Shown one piece after another: positions 1-9,173 of a stretch of DNA of 64,000 bases. The DNA comes from Heyndrickxia sp050281185 (GTDB lineage Bacteria > Bacillota > Bacilli > Bacillales > Bacillaceae_C). Below the pieces are notes generated by a model. It ran no database searches. It was not told the origin of the DNA and saw nothing but the letters and a program-made list of their open reading frames with translations. Position 1 is the stretch's first letter. Every line of letters starts with the position of its first letter. The position numbers and the translations under genes are program-made. Location of the stretch: positions 1 to 64,000 of the forward strand of contig NZ_JBNNWS010000001.1 of the NCBI RefSeq assembly GCF_050281185.1. The letters are read 5' to 3'.

Positions 1-161
1 GCCATCTTCTATTATAACGATTGGAGTTTTTTTCTTATACAACTCTACAAGTTTTGTTTGCACACAGGCAGAGCCTGTGGTTTAAAATGACTAATGAAAA
101 CAAGGCTCCTACAGAACCTTGTTATTTTAACATTTTTTAAGCGTATCAATCTGTTTCCTTT
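1..161. other. Intergenic stretch downstream of the cobalamin operon
   Basis: No coding sequence is visible. Two small hairpins can be seen: a 7-bp stem with a 3-nt loop at 63-79 (CACAGGC/GCCTGTG), and a 7-bp stem at 99-105/117-123 (AACAAGG/CCTTGTT). Read on the minus strand, the second is followed by a short T-rich stretch and is the likelier terminator of the adenosyltransferase gene. Confidence 0.35.
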
Positions 162-737
162 TTATTTTCTTTTCCCTTCACGGAAAACCTTCGCACTTCT
201 GATATACTCAACGTCCTTTTGTCCTGAACGATGATTAATCACACGTGCTAAAGCAAAAAAGTAATCTGATAGACGATTTAAATAACGTTGTGCAAGTGGA
301 GGAACAGTGTCATCTTCTTTTGCAAAACTTACGACTAATCGTTCAGCACGACGTGTAACTGTTCTGGCAATATGAATGGAGGCTGCAGCCTTCGTACCTC
401 CCGGCAGGATAAATCGTTCTAATTGCGGAGTACTTTCGATATATTCATCAATTTTCTTTTCTAGATAATCGATCATTTCTTGCTCCAGTTTAAAAGGACG
501 CTTTTGTGATTTTGTCGCAAGATCCCCGCCGCAATCAAATAATTCATGTTGGATTTTTTCAAGATCTTCTAAAATATCTGCGAATTGATCTGGATCTAGT
601 TCAGCCATTGCTTGACCGACAAAACAATTTACTTCATCTACCGTACCATATGCTTGAACTCTTACATCATCCTTATCCACACGACCGCCAATAATGCTAG
701 TTTGTCCTTTATCACCAGTTCTTGTATATATTCTCAC
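162..737 (-). CDS. pduO: Cob(I)alamin adenosyltransferase, PduO type
   Basis: This enzyme transfers the adenosyl group of ATP to cob(I)alamin, giving the coenzyme adenosylcobalamin in the cytoplasm. The 191-residue length fits the PduO/YvqK family. The N-terminal ATP-binding motif TRTGDKGQT is at residues 5-13, DEVNCFVG follows near 33-40, and the helical motif RTVTRRAER sits near 124-132. The start is GTG at 737, behind GGAGG. It lies 39 bp after the B12-binding lipoprotein gene, so the two probably form one riboswitch-controlled operon for corrinoid uptake and activation. B. subtilis calls its homologue yvqK. Confidence 0.93.
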   Translation of the reverse strand: MRIYTRTGDKGQTSIIGGRVDKDDVRVQAYGTVDEVNCFVGQAMAELDPDQFADILEDLEKIQHELFDCGGDLATKSQKRPFKLEQEMIDYLEKKIDEYIESTPQLERFILPGGTKAAASIHIARTVTRRAERLVVSFAKEDDTVPPLAQRYLNRLSDYFFALARVINHRSGQKDVEYIRSAKVFREGKRK

Positions 738-776
738 ACTAATTCCTCCCTCACTTTATTCAAGAAAACACTAATA

Positions 777-1730
777 TTATTTAAAAGTATCTGGATATAT
801 CGCTTTTGCCATTTCTTCTAATCCTTCTGCTAAGCGTGGACCAGATCTTGATACTTTATCAGAATCAACATTATACACTCGTTTATTTTTAATAGCGGCT
901 ACTTCTTTCCATGATTTTCGCTTGTATACGTTATTAACAGCATCTTTATCGTAATAGCCATAAGTTAAAATCATAACATCTGGGTTTGCTTTTACAACTG
1001 CTTCCTCTGAAAATTGAATCCAGCCTTCTTTATCGCCTGCAATATTCTTTGCTCCTAATGTATCAAGCATCTCTCCCATAAATGTTCCTTTTCCCGTTGT
1101 ATAAATAGTTGGTGGAGCAGATACTTCGATCCAAACCTTTTGCTGATTCTCTTTTGAGATTCCTTCTGCCTTCGCTTTAATGTCTGCCACTTTTGATTTC
1201 ATTCCATCAACGATTTCTTGAGCTTTTTCTTTCGTTCCAGTTGCTTCGCCAATTAATTCTATAGATTTATAGACATCATCAAAAGAGCTGGCATCATTAA
1301 CCACGATAACTTTAATATTTGCATTTTCTAGCTGCTTAAGTCCATCTTTCGAATTATGCGCATTAGAAGCCGTTGCAAGAACAATATCTGGCTTCAATGA
1401 AATAATTTTTTCAATATTAAACTCTTGCCCACCAATTTTTTCTCTATCTTTCACTTGTTCTGGATAATTATCAAAATCGGATACACCGACTATTTCTTTA
1501 TCTAACCCAAGGGCAAATGCTGTTTCGGTATTACTTGGAAGAAGGGAAACAATTCGCTGTGGTTTCTTGTTAATCGTTACCTTATTACCTACTCCATCTG
1601 TAATAGTAACTGGGAAATCCTGAGTTTTCGGTTTACTCTCACTTGTTTTCCCTTTGTCCTGTGCTGTACCACAAGCTGTCAGAATCAATGCTAAAATAAA
1701 TAACGGTATAAATTTCAAAAACTTTTTCAT
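777..1730 (-). CDS. btuF: Cobalamin/corrinoid ABC transporter substrate-binding lipoprotein (BtuF-like)
   Basis: This is a 317-residue extracellular binding protein anchored by an N-terminal lipid. The signal peptide ends in the lipobox LTAC (Cys20). The body is a helical-backbone binding-protein fold (Fer4/BtuF type), with the family phrase QRIVSLLPSNTETAFALG near 58-75 and a conserved KPDIVL segment. I chose ATG at 1730 over an upstream in-frame start because AAAGGAG lies just before it and the signal peptide begins there. A cobalamin riboswitch upstream identifies the ligand as a corrinoid. No permease or ATPase gene (btuC/btuD) accompanies it here, so it must borrow a transporter encoded elsewhere. 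Confidence 0.88.
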   Translation of the reverse strand: MKKFLKFIPLFILALILTACGTAQDKGKTSESKPKTQDFPVTITDGVGNKVTINKKPQRIVSLLPSNTETAFALGLDKEIVGVSDFDNYPEQVKDREKIGGQEFNIEKIISLKPDIVLATASNAHNSKDGLKQLENANIKVIVVNDASSFDDVYKSIELIGEATGTKEKAQEIVDGMKSKVADIKAKAEGISKENQQKVWIEVSAPPTIYTTGKGTFMGEMLDTLGAKNIAGDKEGWIQFSEEAVVKANPDVMILTYGYYDKDAVNNVYKRKSWKEVAAIKNKRVYNVDSDKVSRSGPRLAEGLEEMAKAIYPDTFK

Positions 1731-1762
1731 TAGATAACTCCTTTTGTCGTTAGAATTGTGCA

Positions 1763-1792
1763 CAAAAAAACATCTCATTTGATAGAGATGTT
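1763..1792 (-). terminator. Intrinsic terminator in the riboswitch leader
   Basis: On the minus strand an 8-bp stem (AACATCTC/GAGATGTT, 1785-1792 with 1769-1776) is followed by a run of eight T. It lies between the cobalamin aptamer and the lipoprotein gene. This is the expected position for a transcriptional expression platform that stops the operon when B12 is plentiful. Confidence 0.85.
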
Positions 1793-1861
1793 TTATAAAC
1801 GTAAAAATAAACAAAAAAACCTTGCTCAAAAACGTTTTCAAAACACCTCCCTATCCTCGTA

Positions 1862-2045
1862 GGCCGACTGGTGCACTTAAAAATCAGGCAGGTCTCCTGG
1901 CTCATGATCATTGCTTGCTGTACCTTCCCATATCCATATTTCGATATAGTGGCAACTACAGCTTGCTCCCATTTACAGTGGCGGGACCGCGTTGGCTTTT
2001 CACCAAACTTCCCTTTTAAACCTTCTATAAAGGTTCCTGATTTCG
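1862..2045 (-). ncRNA. Cobalamin riboswitch
   Basis: The minus strand shows the B12 box GCCACTG (1976-1982), an upstream GGTGAAAAGCCAACGCGG segment, and the downstream block AGCCAGGAGACCTGCC (about 1887-1902). All are hallmarks of the cobalamin aptamer. The leader ends in an intrinsic terminator about 70 bp further on, before the BtuF-like gene. Binding of adenosylcobalamin is expected to favour the terminator and reduce expression of the uptake/adenosylation operon. The outer boundaries are estimated. Confidence 0.95.
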
Positions 2046-2134
2046 TTCCAATCTATTAAATTTTCAATCAATATTCATTATACATTATCAGTATCTGGTT
2101 GCCTATATTTTATATAGCGAACGAAAAAAGCATT

Positions 2135-2189
2135 TTTAAGGTTTTTGTAAGGTTTAGATTAAAACAAGGTAAGGTACGAAATTTATACT
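2135..2189 (+). promoter_or_regulatory. Candidate activator-dependent promoter of the Bce/Yxd operon
   Basis: Two half-sites, TTTAAGG (2135-2141) and TGTAAGG (2146-2152), are spaced 11 bp apart. Two further AAGGT words follow at 2166-2175, then a -10-like TATACT at 2184-2189 with no good -35. An 11-bp direct repeat is typical of OmpR-family regulators. The same layout, with the same 31-bp gap to TATACT, occurs upstream of the bcrC-like gene. The regulator is not proven. Confidence 0.5.
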
Positions 2190-2264
2190 ATGTTTTGTAA
2201 TTAAGAATTCATTTTAACGGTTTATGAAAAACAAATAATCAATGATGTCATAGGAGATAAAAAC

Positions 2265-3032
2265 ATGAAAACAATCTTACAAGCCAAAAATGTTCAAAAA
2301 GTATTTGGTGATAAAGAAAACCGATATAAAGCATTAGAAAATATTAATTTAGAAATTAAAGAAGGGGAATTTGTCGGCATCATGGGACCGTCTGGAGCGG
2401 GTAAATCAACACTTCTCAACATTTTTTCGACAATCGATACACCTTCAGCAGGAAGTATTATTATTGATGGTCAAAACATTGTAACAATGAATGAAGAGAA
2501 ATTATCCGACTTTAGAAGAAACAAATTAGGTTTTATCTTTCAAGATTACAATTTACTTGACACTTTAACTGTAAAAGAAAATATTTTGCTTCCTCTAGCA
2601 TTATCAAAAGTATCAGTCAATGAAATAAATAAGCGAGTCTACGAGATTGCTGATACATTTGGAATTCGTGACATTTTAAATAAATATCCTTATCACATCT
2701 CAGGTGGTCAAAAGCAAAGAACAGCAGCATCTCGCGCCATTGTAACGAATCCTAGTTTAATTTTAGCGGACGAGCCCACTGGTGCCCTTGATTCAAAATC
2801 AGCTGCAAGTCTTCTTCAGAGCTTAAGTTCATTAAATGAGAAAAATAAATCTACTATTATGATGGTCACTCATGATGCATTTGCTGCAAGTTTCTGTAAA
2901 CGAGTGTTATTCATAAAGGATGGAAAACTCTTTACTGAGTTATATAAAAAAGAACAATCTCGTAAGGAATTCTTCCAAAGTATATTAGATATTCTCGCTT
3001 CACTCGGAGGTGAACAGGATGACCTTATTTAG
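2265..3032 (+). CDS. yxdL: Bce/Yxd-type antimicrobial peptide ABC transporter, ATP-binding protein
   Basis: This is a 255-residue ATPase of the MacB/LolD-like group that powers peptide-antibiotic detoxification modules. Walker A GPSGAGKST is at 41-49, the signature SGGQKQR near 146-152, and Walker B ILADEPTGALD near 166-176. The start ATG follows AGGAG. Its 3' end overlaps the permease gene, indicating coupled translation. The downstream order (large permease, YxeA, response regulator, kinase) matches the yxdJKLM-yxeA locus of B. subtilis except that the regulators come last. The specific substrate is unknown; BceA is an alternative name. Confidence 0.88.
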   Translation: MKTILQAKNVQKVFGDKENRYKALENINLEIKEGEFVGIMGPSGAGKSTLLNIFSTIDTPSAGSIIIDGQNIVTMNEEKLSDFRRNKLGFIFQDYNLLDTLTVKENILLPLALSKVSVNEINKRVYEIADTFGIRDILNKYPYHISGGQKQRTAASRAIVTNPSLILADEPTGALDSKSAASLLQSLSSLNEKNKSTIMMVTHDAFAASFCKRVLFIKDGKLFTELYKKEQSRKEFFQSILDILASLGGEQDDLI

Positions 3033-4950
3033 TATTGCGAGAAAAAATATTATTAAAAATTTTACAAACTATTTCTTATATTTTGCTTCCATGATTTTTA
3101 GTATCGTTATTTACTTTACTTTCGTTTCATTAAAGTATGATGAAACGATTCAAATGAATTCTGATGGTTCGCCCAAAATCAGTTCAGCCTTTAATGGTGC
3201 TGCTGTCGTTTTAATGGTTTTTGTAGCAATCTTTATCTGGTATTCTAACTCCTTTTTTACACGGAAACGAAAAAAAGAGGTTGGGTTATACTCTCTTCTC
3301 GGTGTACGAAAAAAACAAATCGGCCGCATGCTGTTCTATGAGAACTTTATTATGGGGGTTTTAGCACTTATTATCGGCATTACCCTCGGATCCGTATTAT
3401 CAAAGTTTTTCGTGGCACTTTTAATGAAAGTCATGGGCTATGATGCGATAACCAATTTCACTATTTCATCTGCAAGCATAATAAATACAGTTGTCATATT
3501 CTTGATTATTACAATGATTTCTTCCTTACAAGGATATCGCTTAATCTACCGTTTTAAACTAATTGAACTATTCCAAGCAGACAAAGTAGGAGAGAAAGAA
3601 CCTAAAGCATCCATTATCATTGCTTTATTATCCATCATTTTAATCGGTTTTGGTTATTGGCTTGCATTACAAAACCTTTTAACTTCAAATGTATGGAGAA
3701 CGTTGGGTCTCATGATGGCTCCTTTAGTTATCCTTGTGACGGTTATTTTAGGAACTTATTTGCTGTTTAGTACTTTAACGGTTTATTTACTAAAAATAGC
3801 AAAGAAAAATAAAAAGAATGATTGGAAGGGAATTAACTTAATCGGAACTTCCCAACTGCTATACAGAATTAAAGGGAATGCTCGTACTTTAACAATTATT
3901 GCCGTATTAAGTGCGACTACATTAACCGCTGTCGGAACTGCATACAGCTTATATTACAATAATCGAAGCAATGTGGAAAAAGCTAATCCAAATAGCATGA
4001 TGTTTATTGATACAGATAAAAATGTAACAAAACAAGTGAAGAATCTAATTGCTAATAATAAAAATCATAAAATCGAATATTATGAAACGATTCCAACACT
4101 TCAAGTTAACGCAGATATAACAAATCTAAAAAATATATTCTCAAGTAATAAAATGCAATACACCATGATTTCAAACACTAGCTTTAATAAACTGGCAAAA
4201 GAGCAAAAAAGAAAGGATTTAATCACCTTACATGCGAACGAAGCAGCTGCTTTAGAACCTGGCTACATGGAAGAAATATCACCAAAATATGTTGGTAAAA
4301 CAATTACATTAAACTTGAAAAAACATGATGAGGATATCACATTTAAACATTTAAAGAAATACAGTGTCTTAAATTATTCAACAGCCTATTCCGTTATTGT
4401 TGTCAGCGATGAATTATTTACAAAAATAGAAAAGCAAACAAAAGTAGTCAATATGGAAGTTTACAACATTACAAATGAAGATGATGCCAAGCAATTAACC
4501 AAAAACATTCAAGCAATTGTTCCGGAACAAGCTGCATTTTCAAGCTTTTATGCAGACTTCGCAGCAGGCTTAGAATCATCCGGCTTACTGATCTTTATGG
4601 GTGGATTTTTAGGTCTTGTTTTCCTAGCAGCAACAGGAAGTATTATCTATTTTAAACAATTAACAGAAGCAAACTCTGATAAAGGCCGTTATGAAATTCT
4701 CTACAAAATCGGTGTGAATAAAAAAGAGATGAAGAAATCAATTGCTAAACAAGTATTATTTATTTTTGCTTTACCATTGGTTGCCGGAATCGCCCATTGC
4801 TCTATAGCATTGACCGCATTATCTAAATTAATGCAAACGAACTTAGTGATTCCTGTACTAATCTGTATGGGGATATATACAGCCATTTACATCGTTTATT
4901 ACTTCTTAACAGTAAATTCTTACTACAAAATTGTAACGAAAAAAAATTGA
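3019..4950 (+). CDS. yxdM: Bce/Yxd-type ABC transporter permease
   Basis: This 643-residue FtsX-like permease is typical of BceB/YxdM proteins. The hydrophobic segments group as two N-terminal helices, two further pairs, a long hydrophilic extracellular region (roughly residues 315-520), and a final FtsX-like block of helices. The large extracellular domain is the peptide-sensing and binding part in this family. Such permeases also pass the signal to a partner histidine kinase, which fits the BceS/YxdK-like kinase downstream. I chose ATG at 3019, seven bases after GGAGGT, rather than GTG at 3010. The gene overlaps the 3' end of the ATPase gene. Confidence 0.87.
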   Translation: MTLFSIARKNIIKNFTNYFLYFASMIFSIVIYFTFVSLKYDETIQMNSDGSPKISSAFNGAAVVLMVFVAIFIWYSNSFFTRKRKKEVGLYSLLGVRKKQIGRMLFYENFIMGVLALIIGITLGSVLSKFFVALLMKVMGYDAITNFTISSASIINTVVIFLIITMISSLQGYRLIYRFKLIELFQADKVGEKEPKASIIIALLSIILIGFGYWLALQNLLTSNVWRTLGLMMAPLVILVTVILGTYLLFSTLTVYLLKIAKKNKKNDWKGINLIGTSQLLYRIKGNARTLTIIAVLSATTLTAVGTAYSLYYNNRSNVEKANPNSMMFIDTDKNVTKQVKNLIANNKNHKIEYYETIPTLQVNADITNLKNIFSSNKMQYTMISNTSFNKLAKEQKRKDLITLHANEAAALEPGYMEEISPKYVGKTITLNLKKHDEDITFKHLKKYSVLNYSTAYSVIVVSDELFTKIEKQTKVVNMEVYNITNEDDAKQLTKNIQAIVPEQAAFSSFYADFAAGLESSGLLIFMGGFLGLVFLAATGSIIYFKQLTEANSDKGRYEILYKIGVNKKEMKKSIAKQVLFIFALPLVAGIAHCSIALTALSKLMQTNLVIPVLICMGIYTAIYIVYYFLTVNSYYKIVTKKN

Positions 4951-4966
4951 AAAAGGAGTCGACAAA

Positions 4967-5323
4967 ATGAAAAAATTAATCATTCCTGGAATCATTATTG
5001 TTTTAATAGCGGGATTTATCCTTTTTATTCAAAACGTTAATATTAACAGACTCGGTGCAGATAACTATTATGTACAAATTAAAGGAACAGGTGAGAAAAT
5101 AGAAGATAAATCAGATAACGGTGAAATATATGTATCATATAAATATACTTTACCTGCCTATGATAAAAATGGTAATGAAAAAAAGTTTACCTTTACATCT
5201 TTAAAGCAACTTCGTGAAGATGCCTATCTAAATTTGTTTGTTAAAGATAAAAAAGGGGTCACATCCTATCAAGAAGTAAAATTAAATGAAATACCTGACA
5301 AAGCAAAAGAAAAATTAAAGTAA
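4967..5323 (+). CDS. yxeA: YxeA family protein (DUF1093)
   Basis: This is a 118-residue secreted or membrane-anchored protein. It has one N-terminal hydrophobic segment (about residues 4-23) without a lipobox, then a small globular domain beginning NRLGADNYYVQIKG, the recognisable start of the YxeA family. It lies 16 bp after the permease gene behind AAAGGAG, so it is the last gene of the transporter operon, as in B. subtilis yxdLM-yxeA. Its molecular role is not established. An intrinsic terminator follows at 5453-5483. Confidence 0.85.
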   Translation: MKKLIIPGIIIVLIAGFILFIQNVNINRLGADNYYVQIKGTGEKIEDKSDNGEIYVSYKYTLPAYDKNGNEKKFTFTSLKQLREDAYLNLFVKDKKGVTSYQEVKLNEIPDKAKEKLK

Positions 5324-5354
5324 AAAAGTGAAAAACTAAATTTTTATAATAATA

Positions 5355-5421
5355 GCCTATGGAATACGCGTGCAGCTAGTTATACTACGTATAGAAATTG
5401 CTGCCCGCATACCCCACAGGC
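5355..5421. repeat. Palindromic dispersed repeat, family 2 (copy 1, degenerate)
   Basis: This is an imperfect stem-loop with ends GCCTATGG and CCCCACAGGC and the inner word ACTACGTATAGAAATTGCT. It resembles the copies at 31503-31637, 47651-47776 and 54200-54322, all of which carry the word GTA(T/A)(A/G)GAAATCGCTTCAC or a close variant between inverted arms. It lies between yxeA and its terminator. Confidence 0.6.
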
Positions 5422-5452
5422 AAATTCATCTACTAATTTGAAATGATATGTG

Positions 5453-5483
5453 AGAACCTGATTTTAATTTAGGTTCTTTTTTT
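5453..5483 (+). terminator. Intrinsic terminator after yxeA
   Basis: A 7-bp stem (AGAACCT 5453-5459, AGGTTCT 5471-5477) is followed by a T run. It separates the transporter genes from the downstream two-component genes, implying that the latter have their own promoter or read-through. Confidence 0.75.
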
Positions 5484-5524
5484 AATATAATGAATAAATG
5501 AACACTTGGTTGGAGGAGATACGA

Positions 5525-6235
5525 ATGTCGTTAAATAATAAAAAAGTTTTAATTATAGATGACGAAGAGGATCTATTGAGACTGCTTAAAACCGTTTTAC
5601 AAAAAGAAGGATTGGATCATATCTACACTTCCACTACTGCCGAAGATGGCTGGATACAATTTCAACAAATCCAACCGGATATTGTTTTATTAGATATTAT
5701 GCTGCCAGATGGCGAAGGCTATGATGTGTGCAAACAAATAAGGACTATTTCCAAAGTTCCTATTCTTTTCTTATCAGCTAAATCAGAAGAAATTGATAAA
5801 ATTGTTGGTTTTGCGATTGGCGGGGATGATTATATTACCAAACCTTTTAGCCCTAAAGAAGTTGCTTATCGTGTAAAAGCACAGCTGCGAAGATCAGAAT
5901 ATCTACAAGTAATAAATGAAGAAAGTCCGATCATTAAGGCAGGTCCTTTTGAATTAAATGAACGAAGAGCAGAATTAAAAAAGAATGGAGAAGCCATCGA
6001 ATTAAAGCCAAAAGAGCTCGGAATGATGATCTATTTACTTAAAAATCCTAATCAAATCATTAGCAAAGAAAGTATTTGCGATAGAGTATGGGGTGAAGAT
6101 TTTATCGGATTTGACAATACTATCATGGTTCACATCAGAAGGCTTCGTGAAAAAATTGAAGCTCAACCATCAAATCCTGAATACTTACTCACTGTCAAAG
6201 GATTGGGGTACAAGCTTGTCATAAAGGATGAATAG
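5525..6235 (+). CDS. yxdJ: OmpR-family response regulator of the Bce/Yxd module
   Basis: This 236-residue regulator has an N-terminal receiver domain with the acidic pair DDEED near 12-16, phospho-acceptor Asp57 in LLDIMLPD and Lys in the ITKPF motif, then a C-terminal winged-helix domain (about 140-235) ending LLTVKGLGYKL. I chose ATG at 5525 because GGAGGAG at 5512-5518 precedes it at normal spacing. It is followed after 3 bp by the histidine kinase. By family it should activate the transporter genes upstream. The identification with YxdJ rests mainly on the neighbouring yxeA. Confidence 0.8.
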   Translation: MSLNNKKVLIIDDEEDLLRLLKTVLQKEGLDHIYTSTTAEDGWIQFQQIQPDIVLLDIMLPDGEGYDVCKQIRTISKVPILFLSAKSEEIDKIVGFAIGGDDYITKPFSPKEVAYRVKAQLRRSEYLQVINEESPIIKAGPFELNERRAELKKNGEAIELKPKELGMMIYLLKNPNQIISKESICDRVWGEDFIGFDNTIMVHIRRLREKIEAQPSNPEYLLTVKGLGYKLVIKDE

Positions 6236-6238
6236 CCT

Positions 6239-7645
6239 ATGAAATGGAAATTGACAGGGAGATTTTTATTTTCTGTAGTCTTAGTTGTGATTTTAGTTGT
6301 ATTCATAAATATTTTTCTTCTTTTAACTTTTTTCATCGCTCGATCTATATTTAATGAGCCATTTCACGGTCAAGAAATATCTGCAGAAGTATTTACAAAA
6401 CAATTTCAAAACCAAATCACCATTTCAAATGACCATATATCTATTACAGAAAAAGGGAAAAATGAACTAATTAAAAATAAAGCATGGATTCAAGTATTGG
6501 ATGATAACGGAAAGCAGCTTTTTGGTTATCGAACTCCAGAAAATCTAAAGGACAAGTATAACCCTTTGGATATGATACAAATGTATAAATATAGAGAAAT
6601 AGATGCGGACACCATCGTTTTTATTGGAGAAAAAAAGCTCAAGGATAAAAATTATAGCTATTTTATTGGGTTTAAGAACCGTAATATTCAAAGGTATGTA
6701 GTTTCCTATGATTTTCGAGACATCTTAAAAATGTTAAAAATAGGGAGTATTACTTTAATATTCATTGATAGTTTAATCGCATTATTTATTGGTTATTTAT
6801 TTAGTAAAAGGTTAACCAAACCAATAAATACTTTAATTGATGGTATTAAAAGATTAGCTAATAAAGATTACGATATTAATTATCGCCCTAGCGGTGTATA
6901 TAAAGACGTTTTTTATAATGTAAATCACTTATCCTATCAGTTACAAGCGAGTGAAATGGAAAGAAACAAATTAGATAAAATGAAAGAAGAATGGATCGCA
7001 AACATATCTCATGATATTAAAACGCCACTCGCATCCATTCAAGGTTATTCTGAGATGATGAAAGATACAGAATATCATTTTTCTTTAGAGGAAATGAGAG
7101 AGTACGCAGAAATTATCGAAAGAAAATCTGTTTATTTAAAAGAAGTGATCGAAGATTTAAATTTATCAACAAGACTAAGAGCCAAAGAGCTATCCTTAAA
7201 TAAAACAAAAACCAATCTTGTTGCCTTATTAAGAAGTATCGTCATTGATATATTGAATGATGCAAAATACTCTACAAGAAATATTGACTTCGAGTTTGCT
7301 GAGGAAACCATCGATATGGAGGTTGACGAATTATTGATTCGTCGAGCTATCAATAATTTAATCTATAATGCGATTGTCCATAATGATGAAGATGTCCAGA
7401 TAACCGTATCTATTAAGAAAGAAGAACGAATTCATATAATGATTAAGGATAATGGGAAAGGCATAAAGAAAGAAGAACTTGACCGGATTTTTGACCGCTA
7501 CTATCGTGGAACAAATACTGGTGAATCACATAAAGGCTCTGGACTAGGAATGGCTATTGCCAATGATATTATTCATGCACATGATGGAGAAATTACGATT
7601 GATAGTCTAGTTGGACATGGCACGACAATCGAAATTATGTTATAA
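6239..7645 (+). CDS. yxdK: Sensor histidine kinase of the Bce/Yxd module
   Basis: This is a 468-residue membrane kinase. It has a transmembrane segment near 9-34, an extracellular loop of roughly 130 residues, a second helix near 168-187, a HAMP-like linker, the HisKA motif ANISHDIKTPL with His258, and a C-terminal ATPase domain (DNGKGI, then GSGLGMAI). The extracytoplasmic loop is longer than in the classic intramembrane-sensing BceS kinases, which lack one, so this enzyme may sense peptides directly as well as through the permease. It is translated directly after the regulator. Confidence 0.83.
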   Translation: MKWKLTGRFLFSVVLVVILVVFINIFLLLTFFIARSIFNEPFHGQEISAEVFTKQFQNQITISNDHISITEKGKNELIKNKAWIQVLDDNGKQLFGYRTPENLKDKYNPLDMIQMYKYREIDADTIVFIGEKKLKDKNYSYFIGFKNRNIQRYVVSYDFRDILKMLKIGSITLIFIDSLIALFIGYLFSKRLTKPINTLIDGIKRLANKDYDINYRPSGVYKDVFYNVNHLSYQLQASEMERNKLDKMKEEWIANISHDIKTPLASIQGYSEMMKDTEYHFSLEEMREYAEIIERKSVYLKEVIEDLNLSTRLRAKELSLNKTKTNLVALLRSIVIDILNDAKYSTRNIDFEFAEETIDMEVDELLIRRAINNLIYNAIVHNDEDVQITVSIKKEERIHIMIKDNGKGIKKEELDRIFDRYYRGTNTGESHKGSGLGMAIANDIIHAHDGEITIDSLVGHGTTIEIML

Positions 7646-7666
7646 AAATTCACATTAAATATTTAT

Positions 7667-7705
7667 AAGGGGTTGTCTGAAAAGCAAAGTGTCAGACAGC
7701 CCCTT
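7667..7705. terminator. Bidirectional terminator between the kinase gene and the SNF transporter
   Basis: A 14-bp stem with a single G-T pair runs from 7667-7680 (AAGGGGTTGTCTGA) to 7692-7705. It lies between two convergent genes and can serve both, although the T tracts are short. Confidence 0.75.
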
Positions 7706-7738
7706 GTATTCATTAGAAGTTAACGGAACCTGACGATA

Positions 7739-9085
7739 TTACCAAACTCCCAACACATTCATCATAACTACTAAAATCAAAATTGGAGCAACATATCGAA
7801 TGAGAATATACCAAACATCGAATAATCCTTTCTTTACCTTGCTTCCTTTTATCATTTCCTCATATAAAGCCGATTTTTTCATTTTCAATGGGACAAAAAT
7901 GGAAATAAGTAATGCACCTAAAGGCATTAATATATTGCTGACTGTATAATCCATTACATCAAAAATCGTTTTATGAAATATCTTCACATCTCCTAAAATT
8001 CCAAAGGAAAGTGCGGATGGTACTCCAAAAGCAAAGATAGCTAAACCGATGATCCATGACCATTTCTTACGCTGTGCATTATTTTTCGAAACGACCGAAA
8101 CAATAATTTCAAGCATCGAGAAAGCTGATGTGAGTGCAGCAAATAAAAAGAGAATTAAAAATGCACCGAAAAAGACCATGCCAAACGGAAGCTGACTGAA
8201 AACGGTTGGAAGTACATTAAATAGTAAAACAGGACCTGCTCCCGGCTCTAATCCTAGTGCAAAGACTGCTGGAAAAATAGCAAGTCCCGCAAGAAGCACA
8301 ATAGCAAGATTCATTCCAACGATAGAAAATGCTGAGCGCGGCAGACTTTGATTTTTTGGCAAATACGAGCTATAAGTGACCATAACCGATACACCTACAC
8401 TTAATGTAAAGAACGATTGACCCATCGCTTCTAATATTGTTTTAGAGGTTACTTTAGAGAAATCAGGCTGTAATAAAAATAAAACTCCTTCCATTGCTCC
8501 ATCCAATGTAACTGCCCGAATGACAAGTATAATAAACAAAATGAATAAAGCGGGCATCATAAATTTACTTGCAAGTTCAATTCCGTTTTGAACTCCTTTT
8601 GAAACAACAATAATCGTAATAAGTATAAATAATAGCTGAACGATGATGCTGATAATAGGGTCTGAAATGGTACTTCCGAAAATTGCAGAATATTGATTAG
8701 AGCTTAAGTGATTTAAACCACCAGTTACAACTTTAAATAAATAGGCTATAATCCATCCACCAATCACGCTGTAAAAAGAAAGTAGGATAAAACACGAAAT
8801 CATTCCGATGATGCCTATCCAATGCCATTTTGATCTTGGAGCGATTTTTTTATATGAATCTATAGCATTTGCTTGTGTTGATCTACCAATTAAAAACTCG
8901 GCCAATAATAACGGCAGCCCCAAAACTAAAGTAAATAGGATGAAAATGAGGAAGAAGGCACCTCCCCCATTCTGTCCTGCTATATAAGGGAATTTCCATA
9001 TTGCTCCTAAACCAATTGCAGATCCTGCTGCCGCTAAAATAAAACCTAGCTTAGACGACCATTGTTCTCGTCCATTCATTTTCAT
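7739..9085 (-). CDS. Sodium-dependent transporter, neurotransmitter:sodium symporter (SNF) family
   Basis: This 448-residue protein has about eleven hydrophobic helices. It carries the SNF signature near the N terminus (GFILAAAGSAIGLGAIWKFP, residues 14-33), which forms the sodium and substrate sites in LeuT-like transporters. The family imports amino acids with sodium; the exact substrate cannot be read from sequence. It resembles YocR/YhdH-type Bacillus members. The start is preceded by GAGAGGAG. It lies 88 bp downstream of the DAHP synthase gene on the same strand, so read-through and co-regulation with aromatic amino acid synthesis are possible. Confidence 0.88.
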   Translation of the reverse strand: MKMNGREQWSSKLGFILAAAGSAIGLGAIWKFPYIAGQNGGGAFFLIFILFTLVLGLPLLLAEFLIGRSTQANAIDSYKKIAPRSKWHWIGIIGMISCFILLSFYSVIGGWIIAYLFKVVTGGLNHLSSNQYSAIFGSTISDPIISIIVQLLFILITIIVVSKGVQNGIELASKFMMPALFILFIILVIRAVTLDGAMEGVLFLLQPDFSKVTSKTILEAMGQSFFTLSVGVSVMVTYSSYLPKNQSLPRSAFSIVGMNLAIVLLAGLAIFPAVFALGLEPGAGPVLLFNVLPTVFSQLPFGMVFFGAFLILFLFAALTSAFSMLEIIVSVVSKNNAQRKKWSWIIGLAIFAFGVPSALSFGILGDVKIFHKTIFDVMDYTVSNILMPLGALLISIFVPLKMKKSALYEEMIKGSKVKKGLFDVWYILIRYVAPILILVVMMNVLGVW

Positions 9086-9173
9086 TCTCCTCTCATTGTT
9101 GTAATAATAACCTTCTGTCCAATCTCTCTCTGAGAGGAAGACCTGTTATTTTTAAACAAAACTACTTAAACAC

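Noticed and set aside
1822..2059. Two short plus-strand open frames over the leader of the B12 operon
   Set aside because: They are the reverse complement of the cobalamin riboswitch; no ribosome binding site and no protein-like composition.
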